From contig CAITIQ010000422.1 in assembly GCA_903892415.1 (NCBI GenBank), positions 1 through 47,199 on the forward strand: a DNA stretch of 47,199 bases, read 5' to 3'. Source of the DNA: an uncultured delta proteobacterium (GTDB taxonomy: Bacteria > Myxococcota_A > Polyangia > Polyangiales > Polyangiaceae). Under the pieces are notes generated by a model. That model was not told the DNA's origin. It did no database searches and saw nothing but the letters and a program-made list of their open reading frames with translations. Below are positions 32,850 through 40,273 of this stretch, piece by piece. The first letter of the stretch is position 1. Every line of letters begins with the position of its first letter. The translations under genes and the position numbers were made by a program.

Positions 32850-34763
32850 TCACTTGATGTCGGGGCGAACCTTCACGCGGATGCGGTCACGACCCACGAT
32901 GAAGCGCTTCATCGGGAAGGCCTGCTGCTCGACCGAGCTGAAGGTCTCCGGCGTGGTTGAGCCGGCCATCACGCGCAGCGTATCTGCCGCACCGGGCGGC
33001 AAGCGGGTGGCCACGTTGCCTCGGAAAGCAACGCCGCTCTCGCCTTGGATGCGGATCGTCGACACGATGCTCTCCTCGGGGAAGGCGGGGTTGTTGAGCG
33101 CTGCAACCAAGTCGGCGACGCTCTCCGGCGTAGCGCGCGGACGCTCATTCTCGTAGCCCGGCGACAGATCGATATCGACCTCTTGGCCGGCGAAGGAGCG
33201 CGGGATCGGCACCTCGATCACCCGCGACTCGAGCTTGCCGAGGTAGGGCATGAGATCCAGCCGCACCTTGACCGGCTCGCCCGGCTCGATCTCGGCGTCC
33301 ACCACCTGCGTGCCGCGGATCATCGAGACGTCGCGACCGAAGGAGATCTTGATCGTCGAATCGACGCCGTCGATCTTCACTTGCTCCCAAGGGTTGTTGA
33401 GCAGCATGCCGAGGGCTCGCACCACGCGGCTGCGGAAGTAGACGTCCGCACCGATCGGGTCACCGGCGTTGGCGCCGAAGTCCTTCAGCGTGATCGTGCC
33501 GTAGCCGTTGACCTTGATGGTGGTGGTGGTGCGCCAGGTGACGTCACCGCGCTCGCCGGTGGTGGTCTCGAGCGGGTTGCCGAGCGCGATCGCCGCGAGC
33601 ATCGGCGCCATGAACGGATCATGCGCGCACACCGAGTTCCATTCGGTCTTCACCGCGCCCTCGACGCCCTCGATCTTCACGCGCACCGGGAAGGTGGAGG
33701 CGGTGCGCTTGGAGTCCACCACGATCGACGCTTGGCGATCATTGACCAGCGTACCGATCGGCCGCACGGCCTCACCGATCTTGAAGCTGCGATTGGAGCT
33801 CGCCAAGATCCAGTGGACCTGCGCGATCGCCGTGGGCATGTCGCTAGCGCCGCCGCCCATCATCGGGTGGCCGAAGGCGACGAGCTTGTCCCCCTCGACG
33901 CGGGTGACGGTGCCGAGGCCCATGGCCGAGATATCACCGCGCACGAGCTGCACGCCGATGGCGCCGCCGTCAACGAAGGCGGTGGGCGCATCGGACGCGA
34001 CGCTTTGGCTGCTGCCACCGGCCTGCAAGGTCTCGAGCCCCATCGGCGCGAGCATGGCCTCCATCTCCGACAAGGCCGAAGAGGTCATGCCACCGATCAT
34101 GATCGGCGTGGCGGCGGGAGCGAGCGTGGATGACGTCCCGCGCTCTTTGGCCGCGCGCGTGCCGAGCACCTTGGCGTGATCCTTCAGGTTGTAGGCGAAG
34201 GCTTTGTTGGCCATCGGATCTTCGCCCTCGAGCAAGTTGGGCATCATGCGAGCCAGCGGCCGAACGGGCGCTGCATCTCGCTTGCTCTCGCTGCTCTTGG
34301 CCGGGCCCAAGTTGGTGCGCGGCTGGAACAGCGGCGGCAGCGGCTTGTCCTGATCCTCGATCATGTTTTGGATCGGCGTTACGCCTGCGATCGGCTCAGC
34401 GCCGAAGGTCCAGCCGTACGCGTAGGCGCCGATCATCTTCCCCTCGAGGTAGATGGGACTGCCGCTCATACCCGCAACGGTGTGTGCGATCTCCAGCCGA
34501 GGATGGTTGGGCGTCTTGATCAGGATCAGGTCTTGATTGGGCCGGAAGCCCTTCAGGACGCTGATGATCTCGACGTCGAACTTCTCGGGCTTTGTCCCGC
34601 TCATGACCGTCAGCCCGTAGCCTTTCATGCCGGGTTTAACGTCTTTGAGCGGGAAGAGATCACTCCTCGTTGGGACTGCTTCAGCTACCGAATAGCCGAG
34701 CGCAGCACTAAGGATGACACCGCCGAGCAAACCAGTGAGAACGTTGCCAGAGGAGCTACTCAT
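32850..34763 (-). CDS. SpoIVB-like S55 peptidase-domain protein
   Basis: A 637-residue exported protein (N-terminal hydrophobic helix LTGLLGGVILSAALGYSVA). The strongest motif is AHTVAGMSGSPIYLEGKMIG at about 93-112, matching the catalytic Ser region of S55 (GMSGSP, Ser100). KGYGLTVMSGTKPEKF precedes it. Further on, near 296, comes KLVAFGHPMMGGG, which resembles the SpoIVB His loop (GHG), but in SpoIVB that loop comes before the Ser. The last 350 residues are beta-rich with a possible lipid- or chain-binding part. It probably acts in the periplasm. Whether it is an active serine protease is uncertain because of the motif order. It is transcribed just before the propeller gene. Confidence 0.8.
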   Translation of the reverse strand: MSSSSGNVLTGLLGGVILSAALGYSVAEAVPTRSDLFPLKDVKPGMKGYGLTVMSGTKPEKFDVEIISVLKGFRPNQDLILIKTPNHPRLEIAHTVAGMSGSPIYLEGKMIGAYAYGWTFGAEPIAGVTPIQNMIEDQDKPLPPLFQPRTNLGPAKSSESKRDAAPVRPLARMMPNLLEGEDPMANKAFAYNLKDHAKVLGTRAAKERGTSSTLAPAATPIMIGGMTSSALSEMEAMLAPMGLETLQAGGSSQSVASDAPTAFVDGGAIGVQLVRGDISAMGLGTVTRVEGDKLVAFGHPMMGGGASDMPTAIAQVHWILASSNRSFKIGEAVRPIGTLVNDRQASIVVDSKRTASTFPVRVKIEGVEGAVKTEWNSVCAHDPFMAPMLAAIALGNPLETTTGERGDVTWRTTTTIKVNGYGTITLKDFGANAGDPIGADVYFRSRVVRALGMLLNNPWEQVKIDGVDSTIKISFGRDVSMIRGTQVVDAEIEPGEPVKVRLDLMPYLGKLESRVIEVPIPRSFAGQEVDIDLSPGYENERPRATPESVADLVAALNNPAFPEESIVSTIRIQGESGVAFRGNVATRLPPGAADTLRVMAGSTTPETFSSVEQQAFPMKRFIVGRDRIRVKVRPDIK

Positions 34764-34876
34764 GAGTTTGACGGTGCGAGTCTAGCTGAAGGTTCCAGAC
34801 TTGCCTCTTTTCCTTTGTTTTTGCGAGTTGTGGCCGTTTCGTCGAACGTTTTAGGGCATAGCTAGGTCCAGTCTCG

Positions 34877-35122
34877 ATGCGCGACGTGGTTGTCCTGCTG
34901 ATGATGGTGCTCGGCTTCGGTCTGCTAATGACCGCGCAGCTGAGGCTCGTCTTCGTCCTGCTGCTGGAGAAACCGCGCTGGCGTGGCTTGCTCGCGTTCC
35001 TGTTCCCGCCCTTCGCCGTGCTGTACGGCTGGCGCGCTGGCCGGCGCATCAACGTGGTGGTGTGGTTGACCTCCGCGTTGATCTACGTGGCGGGCTTTGG
35101 TGCTTCCTATTGGGGCCGGTGA
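34877..35122 (+). CDS. small two-to-three-helix membrane protein
   Basis: An 81-residue very hydrophobic protein. Helices are visible at about 4-28 (VVLLMMVLGFGLLMTAQL with LVFVLLL) , 37-52 (GLLAFLFPPFAVLYGW) and 60-78 (NVVVWLTSALIYVAGFGAS), separated by Arg/Lys-rich turns (EKPRWR, RAGRR). It is surely an inner-membrane protein, of unknown function. The gene is divergent from the S55 gene with a 113-nt shared upstream region, and it converges on the second VgrG cargo operon. Confidence 0.75.
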   Translation: MRDVVVLLMMVLGFGLLMTAQLRLVFVLLLEKPRWRGLLAFLFPPFAVLYGWRAGRRINVVVWLTSALIYVAGFGASYWGR

Positions 35123-35150
35123 GCAGCGCGGGCTCTGCCGAGCGTTCCTC

Positions 35151-36125
35151 TCACGAATCGCGACCGCGTTCGCTGCGTGCGCGAGCCATCGCTAGTTGCA
35201 TCGCGCTGAGGAATCTCTGTTGTGCGCTTGGATCACGTTGGAACTGCTCGTTGAACTGCATGCGCAACGCCTCGCGGATCTCCGAGGAGCTGACCCCGAA
35301 ACGCTTCAGGGTCAGTTCGTCGCCTTCACCAAATATTGTCAGGCGAGCCCGTAGTTCGGCGTACTCCTCGAGCGTCAGAACGGGAACGACCAGCGAGCCT
35401 AGCTGGTCTCGGAACGTCCCAGTGCCTGCGGGAACGATCGCCGCGAGCGGAATCATCGCCGTCTGATCGACATCAACCGCTTGCGCACCAAGCGGCGTCT
35501 CGGAGCTGGCGGTTCGAGGCGGTACCACTGGCTTCATCAACGGTTGCTCAGGCGACTCCTCAAAGACTTCGCGCATGAGGCTACGTCGGAACGGAAGTGA
35601 AACTGGGGAACGGGGGATAGGATCCTGGGTCCCGTCTGGGTCGAGCAACGGTGCTGCCGGTTGCACTGGCGCGCGCAGATAGGTTGGTCGTAGCTCGCCT
35701 TTGCCAGCATTGATCTCGGTCGCGGTTACGGTGCTCAGCTCGGCAGGGACCCGCGCACGCACCTCGAGGGTTCGGCCTGCCAACGGGTTTGTGTTTTTTA
35801 CCCGACTTGTAAGGCGCGCCACCGGGGGCCGTTGCACACGGGCGTACCTCTCGGCCACGCCGTAGGCGCGCGCAAGCTCCACGACCGGGCCGGCTTCGTT
35901 GTTTGTGAGCGCCAAGGCGATGCGGCGCGACCAGTAAGCACCAGCTGCGTCGAGCTCGGTTGGGGCGATCTTCAGGCGCGCGAGCACTGCAGCGCGGACC
36001 TCAATTGGATACTCACGCGCGTAGGCCAAGGCCTCCGCATAGCGCTCGAGAGCGAGCGGCGGGGACTCTTCGTCGCCCGCTCCAACCGTTGCAGGGTGCT
36101 TCTCACCAGAGGTAGTCAAGGTCAT
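35151..36125 (-). CDS. unknown protein with a duplicated helical module, last gene of the second VgrG operon
   Basis: A 324-residue protein without signal peptide or membrane helix. It contains two copies of the same about 70-residue helical module: near 23-95 (LALERYAEALAYAREYPIEV, LARLKIAPTELDAAGAYWSR) and near 250-320 (LTLEEYAELRARLTIFGEGD, LKRFGVSSSEIREALRMQFN). Between them is a Pro-rich, probably disordered stretch (residues 110-240). Similar modules occur in myxobacterial T6SS-linked proteins, as far as I recall. The start overlaps the preceding stop by ATGA, so it is translated together with the lipoprotein genes. It might be an adaptor or chaperone; this is inferred from position only. 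Confidence 0.75.
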   Translation of the reverse strand: MTLTTSGEKHPATVGAGDEESPPLALERYAEALAYAREYPIEVRAAVLARLKIAPTELDAAGAYWSRRIALALTNNEAGPVVELARAYGVAERYARVQRPPVARLTSRVKNTNPLAGRTLEVRARVPAELSTVTATEINAGKGELRPTYLRAPVQPAAPLLDPDGTQDPIPRSPVSLPFRRSLMREVFEESPEQPLMKPVVPPRTASSETPLGAQAVDVDQTAMIPLAAIVPAGTGTFRDQLGSLVVPVLTLEEYAELRARLTIFGEGDELTLKRFGVSSSEIREALRMQFNEQFQRDPSAQQRFLSAMQLAMARARSERGRDS

Positions 36126-37117
36126 TGGCTCGCCGTTTGAATGGAGATCTCAGAGGGCTTGGGCTCGTTGACGGGCCAGTGGATTCTTAGTTCGGCTGTC
36201 GGTCCATCAAGATCGAATTGAACACGCGCAACTGCTCTCATTCCGGTGACCAGTTGCACCTCACCCGCCATGAGATTGCTCGTGTTGGTGAGGAAATGGT
36301 CCTTCCCGAGTTTGCCAAATCCCTCAGTGTTTCGCAGAAACAGAAATGGCCCACTGCAGTGCCACCTGAGCCAGCCACGCAGCACGAGAACTTCACAGCT
36401 CTTTGGCCAGCGCGCGGGTGCGCCTGTATTGACTGGGGTTGCGTCCTGCCAGTCGCCTGCGAGCGGACGTGGTCCGGGTGGGCCGAGCTCGGGTATTGGT
36501 TTCACCTCTCTCGGATGAACGGCTAGTGGTCCGCCAGGATCCTTGATCGCTTCCGCAACACTTGGTCCTGGTTGGCCACTAGGCCATACAACCCGAATCA
36601 CTGGACGGTCGGCCTCGCCCAAGTACGCGCTAAACTCGATGAACGCCCCTGGGGTGAGACGTCCTATGAAGGTGTCGTTGGCGACCCCTCGAAGCCAATA
36701 GTCGGAGCCAGCCTTCATCGACACACGACTCGGAAGAAGGAACGGCCCACCTTTGCAAGAGAAGCGCACCCACTCGCGAACAAACGCGATGGGACATCTC
36801 TCGTCGCGCAATGCGCTTGTGTTGGTGTTGAACGTCGGCGCGCCTTCCCATTCGATCGTTGTTGGCTCTGGTGTTCTGCCCGCAGGAATCTTCACGATTG
36901 CCCGGCTTGCAGGCGCTCCTGCAACTGGCGCCGAGTTGTTCTGACTGGCGGAGGAGCTAGCACCAAACGATGTCCCGCTTAAAGACGCGAGGCTCGGCGC
37001 TTCAACGAAGGCGGAACTCCTTGCGCTTGAGCTGGCCCTCTCCGTCGTTGCTTCGCCCGCGCAGCCAAAGGCTAAGCTCGCGACCGCACCAGCCCCGAGG
37101 ACTAACAAGCTTCTCAT
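36122..37117 (-). CDS. tandem lipoprotein paralogue B with two internal modules (candidate immunity protein)
   Basis: A 331-residue lipoprotein: signal LGAGAVASLAFGC (Cys about 19) and a Ser/Ala-rich linker to about 75. Two copies of an about 110-residue module follow. Module 1 has APTFNTNT, CPIAFVREWVRFSC. Module 2 has ATPVNTGA, KSCEVLVLRGWLRWHCSG. Both contain a conserved NT, two Cys about 12 apart and a Trp-rich strand, and both end in strands that read IRVVWPSG or IHWPVNEPKP. The product is nearly a copy of the gene upstream. As an envelope lipoprotein downstream of a VgrG with a wall-binding domain, it may protect against the encoded cargo. ATGA overlaps lie on both sides. Confidence 0.8.
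   Translation of the reverse strand: MRSLLVLGAGAVASLAFGCAGEATTERASSSARSSAFVEAPSLASLSGTSFGASSSASQNNSAPVAGAPASRAIVKIPAGRTPEPTTIEWEGAPTFNTNTSALRDERCPIAFVREWVRFSCKGGPFLLPSRVSMKAGSDYWLRGVANDTFIGRLTPGAFIEFSAYLGEADRPVIRVVWPSGQPGPSVAEAIKDPGGPLAVHPREVKPIPELGPPGPRPLAGDWQDATPVNTGAPARWPKSCEVLVLRGWLRWHCSGPFLFLRNTEGFGKLGKDHFLTNTSNLMAGEVQLVTGMRAVARVQFDLDGPTAELRIHWPVNEPKPSEISIQTASQ
36124..36185. repeat. direct repeat copy 1 (3' end of lipoprotein B)
   Basis: About 60 nt nearly identical to 37116-37177. The copies differ by one C/T in the first 58 positions and then diverge. It covers the shared last 19 codons (HWPVNEPKPSEI and QTASQ), the stop and the overlapping ATG of the next gene. Confidence 0.85.
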
Positions 37118-38076
37118 TGGCTCGCCGTTTGAACGGAGATCTCAGAGGGCTTGGGCTCGTTGACGGGCCAGTGGATCTTGATCGTAGTGGCGGGAGCTTC
37201 GATCGCGAGCCTTAGGCTGAGTGTTGCGCTCATACCCGGTTTGAGCCGGGCCTCGCCTTGCCGAAGACCAGCGCCCGTGATCATGAACAGATCGACGTTG
37301 GACGCTCCAAACCCGGAGCTCCGGTCGTAACCAAACCCACTTCCGCTGCAGCGCCATTGCACCCAATCGCGCAGGACACGCAGCTCGCAGCTCTTGGGGC
37401 GCCGGTACTCTGCGGCGGTGTTGACCGGCGTTCCTGACAACCAGTCGGCGGGACGTGGTCTTTCGGTGCCGAGCTGGGGAACGTCTGGAATGGGCTGAAC
37501 CGGTTGCGGTTCAACAACGAGGGCACCTTGGGGGTCCCGCCACGTTTCCGCGACGGTCGGCCCAGCTGCATCACTCGGCCACGCAACCCTTGAATAGACG
37601 TCGGTTGAGTCGGTCCAGGACCGAATGATGAACAAGTCTCCGCGTCGGAGACGCAATACCAGATAGGCGTGGTTCGCGCGCCAACCAAAGCCCTTTTCGG
37701 GGACGCCAAAAACCAACGTGGGCATGCGGCCGACGCAGCCAAATCGCACCCACTCCCGCTTCACGGCAATTGGACAAGTCTCGTCGCGTCCAGTCGCGGT
37801 GCTGGTATTGAAGGTCGGAGCCGACGCCCATTCAGCTGGGGTGGGCTCCGGTGAATCTCCGTCGGGGATCAACACGAAGGGCTGGATCCCACTGCGGCCT
37901 GGTGGGTTGGTGCTCGCGGCAGGGGCCGAGGTGCTAGCGCTTGAGAGGCTAGCGCTTGAGGCGAAGCCTGTGCTCGAGATGCTTGCGCTCGCGGTGTCAC
38001 CGAGTTCGAGGCTTGAGCTTGGCTCCGAGGAGCAACCGCCGACCAAAAGCAAAGCCACGCGCATGGCCCAGCTCAT
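37114..38076 (-). CDS. tandem lipoprotein paralogue A with two internal modules (candidate immunity protein)
   Basis: The start is placed at ATG 38076, which overlaps the upstream stop as ATGA and gives a proper lipoprotein signal (MRVALLLVGGC, Cys about 15). The frame is open 20 codons further. A Ser/Ala-rich linker precedes two modules: APTFNTSTATGRDETCPIA with REWVRFGC, and GTPVNTAAEYRRPKSCELRV with DWVQWRCSG. The C-terminus (IHWPVNEPKPSEISVQTASQ) is identical, but for one residue, to that of the next gene. The body has diverged much more, so the two genes are old duplicates with a recently homogenised end. It is an envelope protein; immunity is inferred from operon context. Confidence 0.8.
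   Translation of the reverse strand: MSWAMRVALLLVGGCSSEPSSSLELGDTASASISSTGFASSASLSSASTSAPAASTNPPGRSGIQPFVLIPDGDSPEPTPAEWASAPTFNTSTATGRDETCPIAVKREWVRFGCVGRMPTLVFGVPEKGFGWRANHAYLVLRLRRGDLFIIRSWTDSTDVYSRVAWPSDAAGPTVAETWRDPQGALVVEPQPVQPIPDVPQLGTERPRPADWLSGTPVNTAAEYRRPKSCELRVLRDWVQWRCSGSGFGYDRSSGFGASNVDLFMITGAGLRQGEARLKPGMSATLSLRLAIEAPATTIKIHWPVNEPKPSEISVQTASQ
37116..37177. repeat. direct repeat copy 2 (3' end of lipoprotein A)
   Basis: This is the partner of the copy at 36124-36185. It covers the same 3' codons, stop and overlapping start. The near-identity at DNA level, far above that of the rest of the two genes, points to recent gene conversion or duplication. Confidence 0.85.
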
Positions 38077-39428
38077 CGCAGGAGCTCTGGCAACGCAAAG
38101 GCTGCTGGTTGAGACAGAGACTGGTGAGTGAACCATGCGAACGGATCTTCCCTGTACGGCGTGAGCGGTGAAACAAACTTGTCTGCGAAGGGGTCCCGCG
38201 CCATCTCGTGCAAGTCGGAGAGCCCCTCCAGCGGCGCCGCGTACATTGCGTCGCGTTCGGCTTTGAGACTGGCAACCGCTGCCTTCTCACCACGACCTTC
38301 TGCGTTCGTGATGGCTTTGTTGAGTTCTATTGCCTTCTTGGCCCTTCGATTTCTGTCGTCGACTATTAGCTTGTTCAGCTCCTTCTGCTTCTTCATGAGA
38401 TAGGCGATCGAGGGCGAGCCTGTGGCGATGAAAAGTTCGCGAATGATCTTCGGGGGCGTGCCTTGGCCAACGGGCGCCAGATGAAGCCGCCAGATCTGTC
38501 GTGCCAGGCCCTTTTCGTTGTGGGAGAGCACGACCATCGGCAACAGATCGAGCGCGGTGGAAAGGCGCGAGCGCTGCTTCTTTGAGTTCTCGCGTTCGTC
38601 CTCGTCCAGCTCGGGCTTGCCAGGCGCGTATTCATTCGCTCGCGCGACGGTTTCCGTCTGCATTTCCTCCAAGGACTTGTCGCGCGCGCCGGCTTCCCAC
38701 ATCACCTCCGCAAAGACGCCACGCGGTGCATAGACGATCCAAAACGCGCGCAATGATGCGTGATAGGGCGTGTTTCTCAGCGAGCAGAGTAAGCGGGCGA
38801 TCGAGTAGTTCCGCGTTGGCTCTTCTCGACTCCACATCGGGATCATTCGGCTAATGAAAAGGATGTTCTCTTCGCCGAGTTCAGCCCCGGCCCGCTCCGG
38901 AAGCTGCGCAACCACCAACCGTGCCAGCCCTACCGGCCGGGCCCGGCGCAGGGTGTCGAATTGCTTCTCCGCCTCCGCCGTCAAGGGCGGCAACGTGCCG
39001 AGGCCAACGAAGTTGGCTTGGGTACCGGGCACCGTGGAGAAGGCTCCGCCCGCATAGATGCCCTTGTACGGGTCGAACATGACCGAATCACCACCGGCGT
39101 GTGCGGAGGTGTCGAGCATTTGCACAACAGGTCCTTCCGCTTCTGAGCGGGTGAAGCTTCGTAGAACCATCGATGCGTGCGACCCCTCCAGTTGCACGCT
39201 GTGGAACAGCTTCGCCGTATAGACCCCAGCCTTCTTCTTATCGGCTTCAGACAAGTTTGGGTCCGCGCGGACGAGCGCGCGGGTGGCGGCGTCAATCGCT
39301 ACGACAAGTCCGACCTTCTCGAGGGAGTTTTTTACCTCTTGCGCGCTTAGCTCGAGCTGTTGCGCGACCCTTGGTTGCACTCGAGGATCACCGTCCTCGT
39401 CAAGAAAGATGCCTCGCTTGTCGCGCAC
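38073..39428 (-). CDS. C-terminal part (His side) of a candidate papain-like VgrG cargo protein
   Basis: From GTG 39428 (GTG 39380 is an alternative) the frame codes 451 sensible residues. The open frame extends to 39761, but that part is Arg/His/Cys-rich and clearly non-coding. Key piece: GSHASMVLRSF at about 82-92 followed by PVVQMLDT at about 100-107, a His-bearing strand and a polar residue as in papain-like or NlpC/P60 folds. Downstream there is a helical region (LFISRMIPMWSRE, NYSIARLLCSLRNTPYHASL) and a long coiled, Lys-rich stretch near 360-420. No good ribosome-binding site precedes either GTG, and the frame continues that of the upstream gene after a one-base shift. I therefore think both form one cargo effector of about 731 residues. 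Confidence 0.65.
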   Translation of the reverse strand: MRDKRGIFLDEDGDPRVQPRVAQQLELSAQEVKNSLEKVGLVVAIDAATRALVRADPNLSEADKKKAGVYTAKLFHSVQLEGSHASMVLRSFTRSEAEGPVVQMLDTSAHAGGDSVMFDPYKGIYAGGAFSTVPGTQANFVGLGTLPPLTAEAEKQFDTLRRARPVGLARLVVAQLPERAGAELGEENILFISRMIPMWSREEPTRNYSIARLLCSLRNTPYHASLRAFWIVYAPRGVFAEVMWEAGARDKSLEEMQTETVARANEYAPGKPELDEDERENSKKQRSRLSTALDLLPMVVLSHNEKGLARQIWRLHLAPVGQGTPPKIIRELFIATGSPSIAYLMKKQKELNKLIVDDRNRRAKKAIELNKAITNAEGRGEKAAVASLKAERDAMYAAPLEGLSDLHEMARDPFADKFVSPLTPYREDPFAWFTHQSLSQPAAFALPELLR

Positions 39429-40267
39429 AGGTCCGCTTCTTGAACCTCCGCAAAGGTAAACTCCGCGTGACGCATCGGGTTGTACGTGTAGATCGTGCCA
39501 GCTCCATAGTTCGTCAGGGTGGCGCTCGCCTGCTTCGCGTTGAAGGCAATTGCTCCGGTCGTTCTGCCGTACATCGACACATCGACCTCGCGCTCCGCTC
39601 CAAAGATCGTGATCGGTTTCGTCGAGTACCACTTGCCCGATCCCTCTTTGAAAACTCGCAGCGTGCAAGCGCGCTGGCTCGCTGGAATGCCGGCCCCATC
39701 CAGCTCTGATTCGAGCTTGATCCCGCGCGCGATGGCACCGTGCGTTGTCAACTGTTGGCACGAGAGCCCCAAGGGATAGGCCGGGTCGAGATTCGCTTCC
39801 GTGTCGTAGACACCCTCGGACTCGGCTTCGAACCGGCTGTAAATGTAGCGCTGAGCACCACCGCTGACTGTGCCTTTGGAAGGGAAGTCAGCGACCATGC
39901 TTGATCCAGTGTAGGCGGAGCCGAGAAAGAGCTCCTCCATCAACTTGGCCCAGGTCTCTTCCGCATCATCGACCGGTTTCGTTGGGTGTGTTCCGCCTGT
40001 TGTCTGCCAGACCTTGGACCACAAGTTGTCGTCCTCGAGCGTTTCGCATACCCAATCCACGACCGCCTTGAGGTCGTCACTCGTGACAGCACCTTTGAGC
40101 TTAAAGCTCCCATCCCCCAAGCCCTCTTGCCGGACGGGACCGATCGAAAGCTCGTTGATGGAGACGGCGAGCTGTGGCGCCGCTTGCACGGTTTGCGGGG
40201 CAAGTTTAACGGCAGCGGTTTGACTCGTTTCGACCGTGGAAACGATCTTTTCGGTTTCAATCGTCAT
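39347..40267 (-). CDS. N-terminal part (Cys side) of a candidate papain-like VgrG cargo protein
   Basis: A 306-residue frame beginning 6 nt after vgrG, with AGGT before the ATG. It has no signal peptide, as expected for T6SS cargo. Residues 1-35 are low-complexity. The segment DPAYPLGLSCQQLTTHGAIA places Cys170 at the start of a helix, the usual setting of a papain-like nucleophile. Strands follow (TIYTYNPMRHAEFTFAEV). After about residue 280 (EADL) the sequence becomes unconvincing and stops at 39347. A -1 shift at 39428 instead gives EADLVRDKRGIFLDEDG and leads into the His-containing frame. No known family is recognised; a peptidoglycan amidase or peptidase is suggested by the fold pattern and the wall-binding VgrG. 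Confidence 0.7.
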   Translation of the reverse strand: MTIETEKIVSTVETSQTAAVKLAPQTVQAAPQLAVSINELSIGPVRQEGLGDGSFKLKGAVTSDDLKAVVDWVCETLEDDNLWSKVWQTTGGTHPTKPVDDAEETWAKLMEELFLGSAYTGSSMVADFPSKGTVSGGAQRYIYSRFEAESEGVYDTEANLDPAYPLGLSCQQLTTHGAIARGIKLESELDGAGIPASQRACTLRVFKEGSGKWYSTKPITIFGAEREVDVSMYGRTTGAIAFNAKQASATLTNYGAGTIYTYNPMRHAEFTFAEVQEADLCATSEASFLTRTVILECNQGSRNSSS

Positions 40268-40273
40268 ATCGAC

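Noticed and set aside
33045..34133. 362-codon open frame on the plus strand
   Set aside because: Antisense to the S55 gene; His/Arg/Asp repeats only.
39429..39761. extended N-terminus of the His-side cargo frame
   Set aside because: The 111 residues are Arg/His/Cys-rich and overlap the well-formed Cys-side frame; treated as non-coding.
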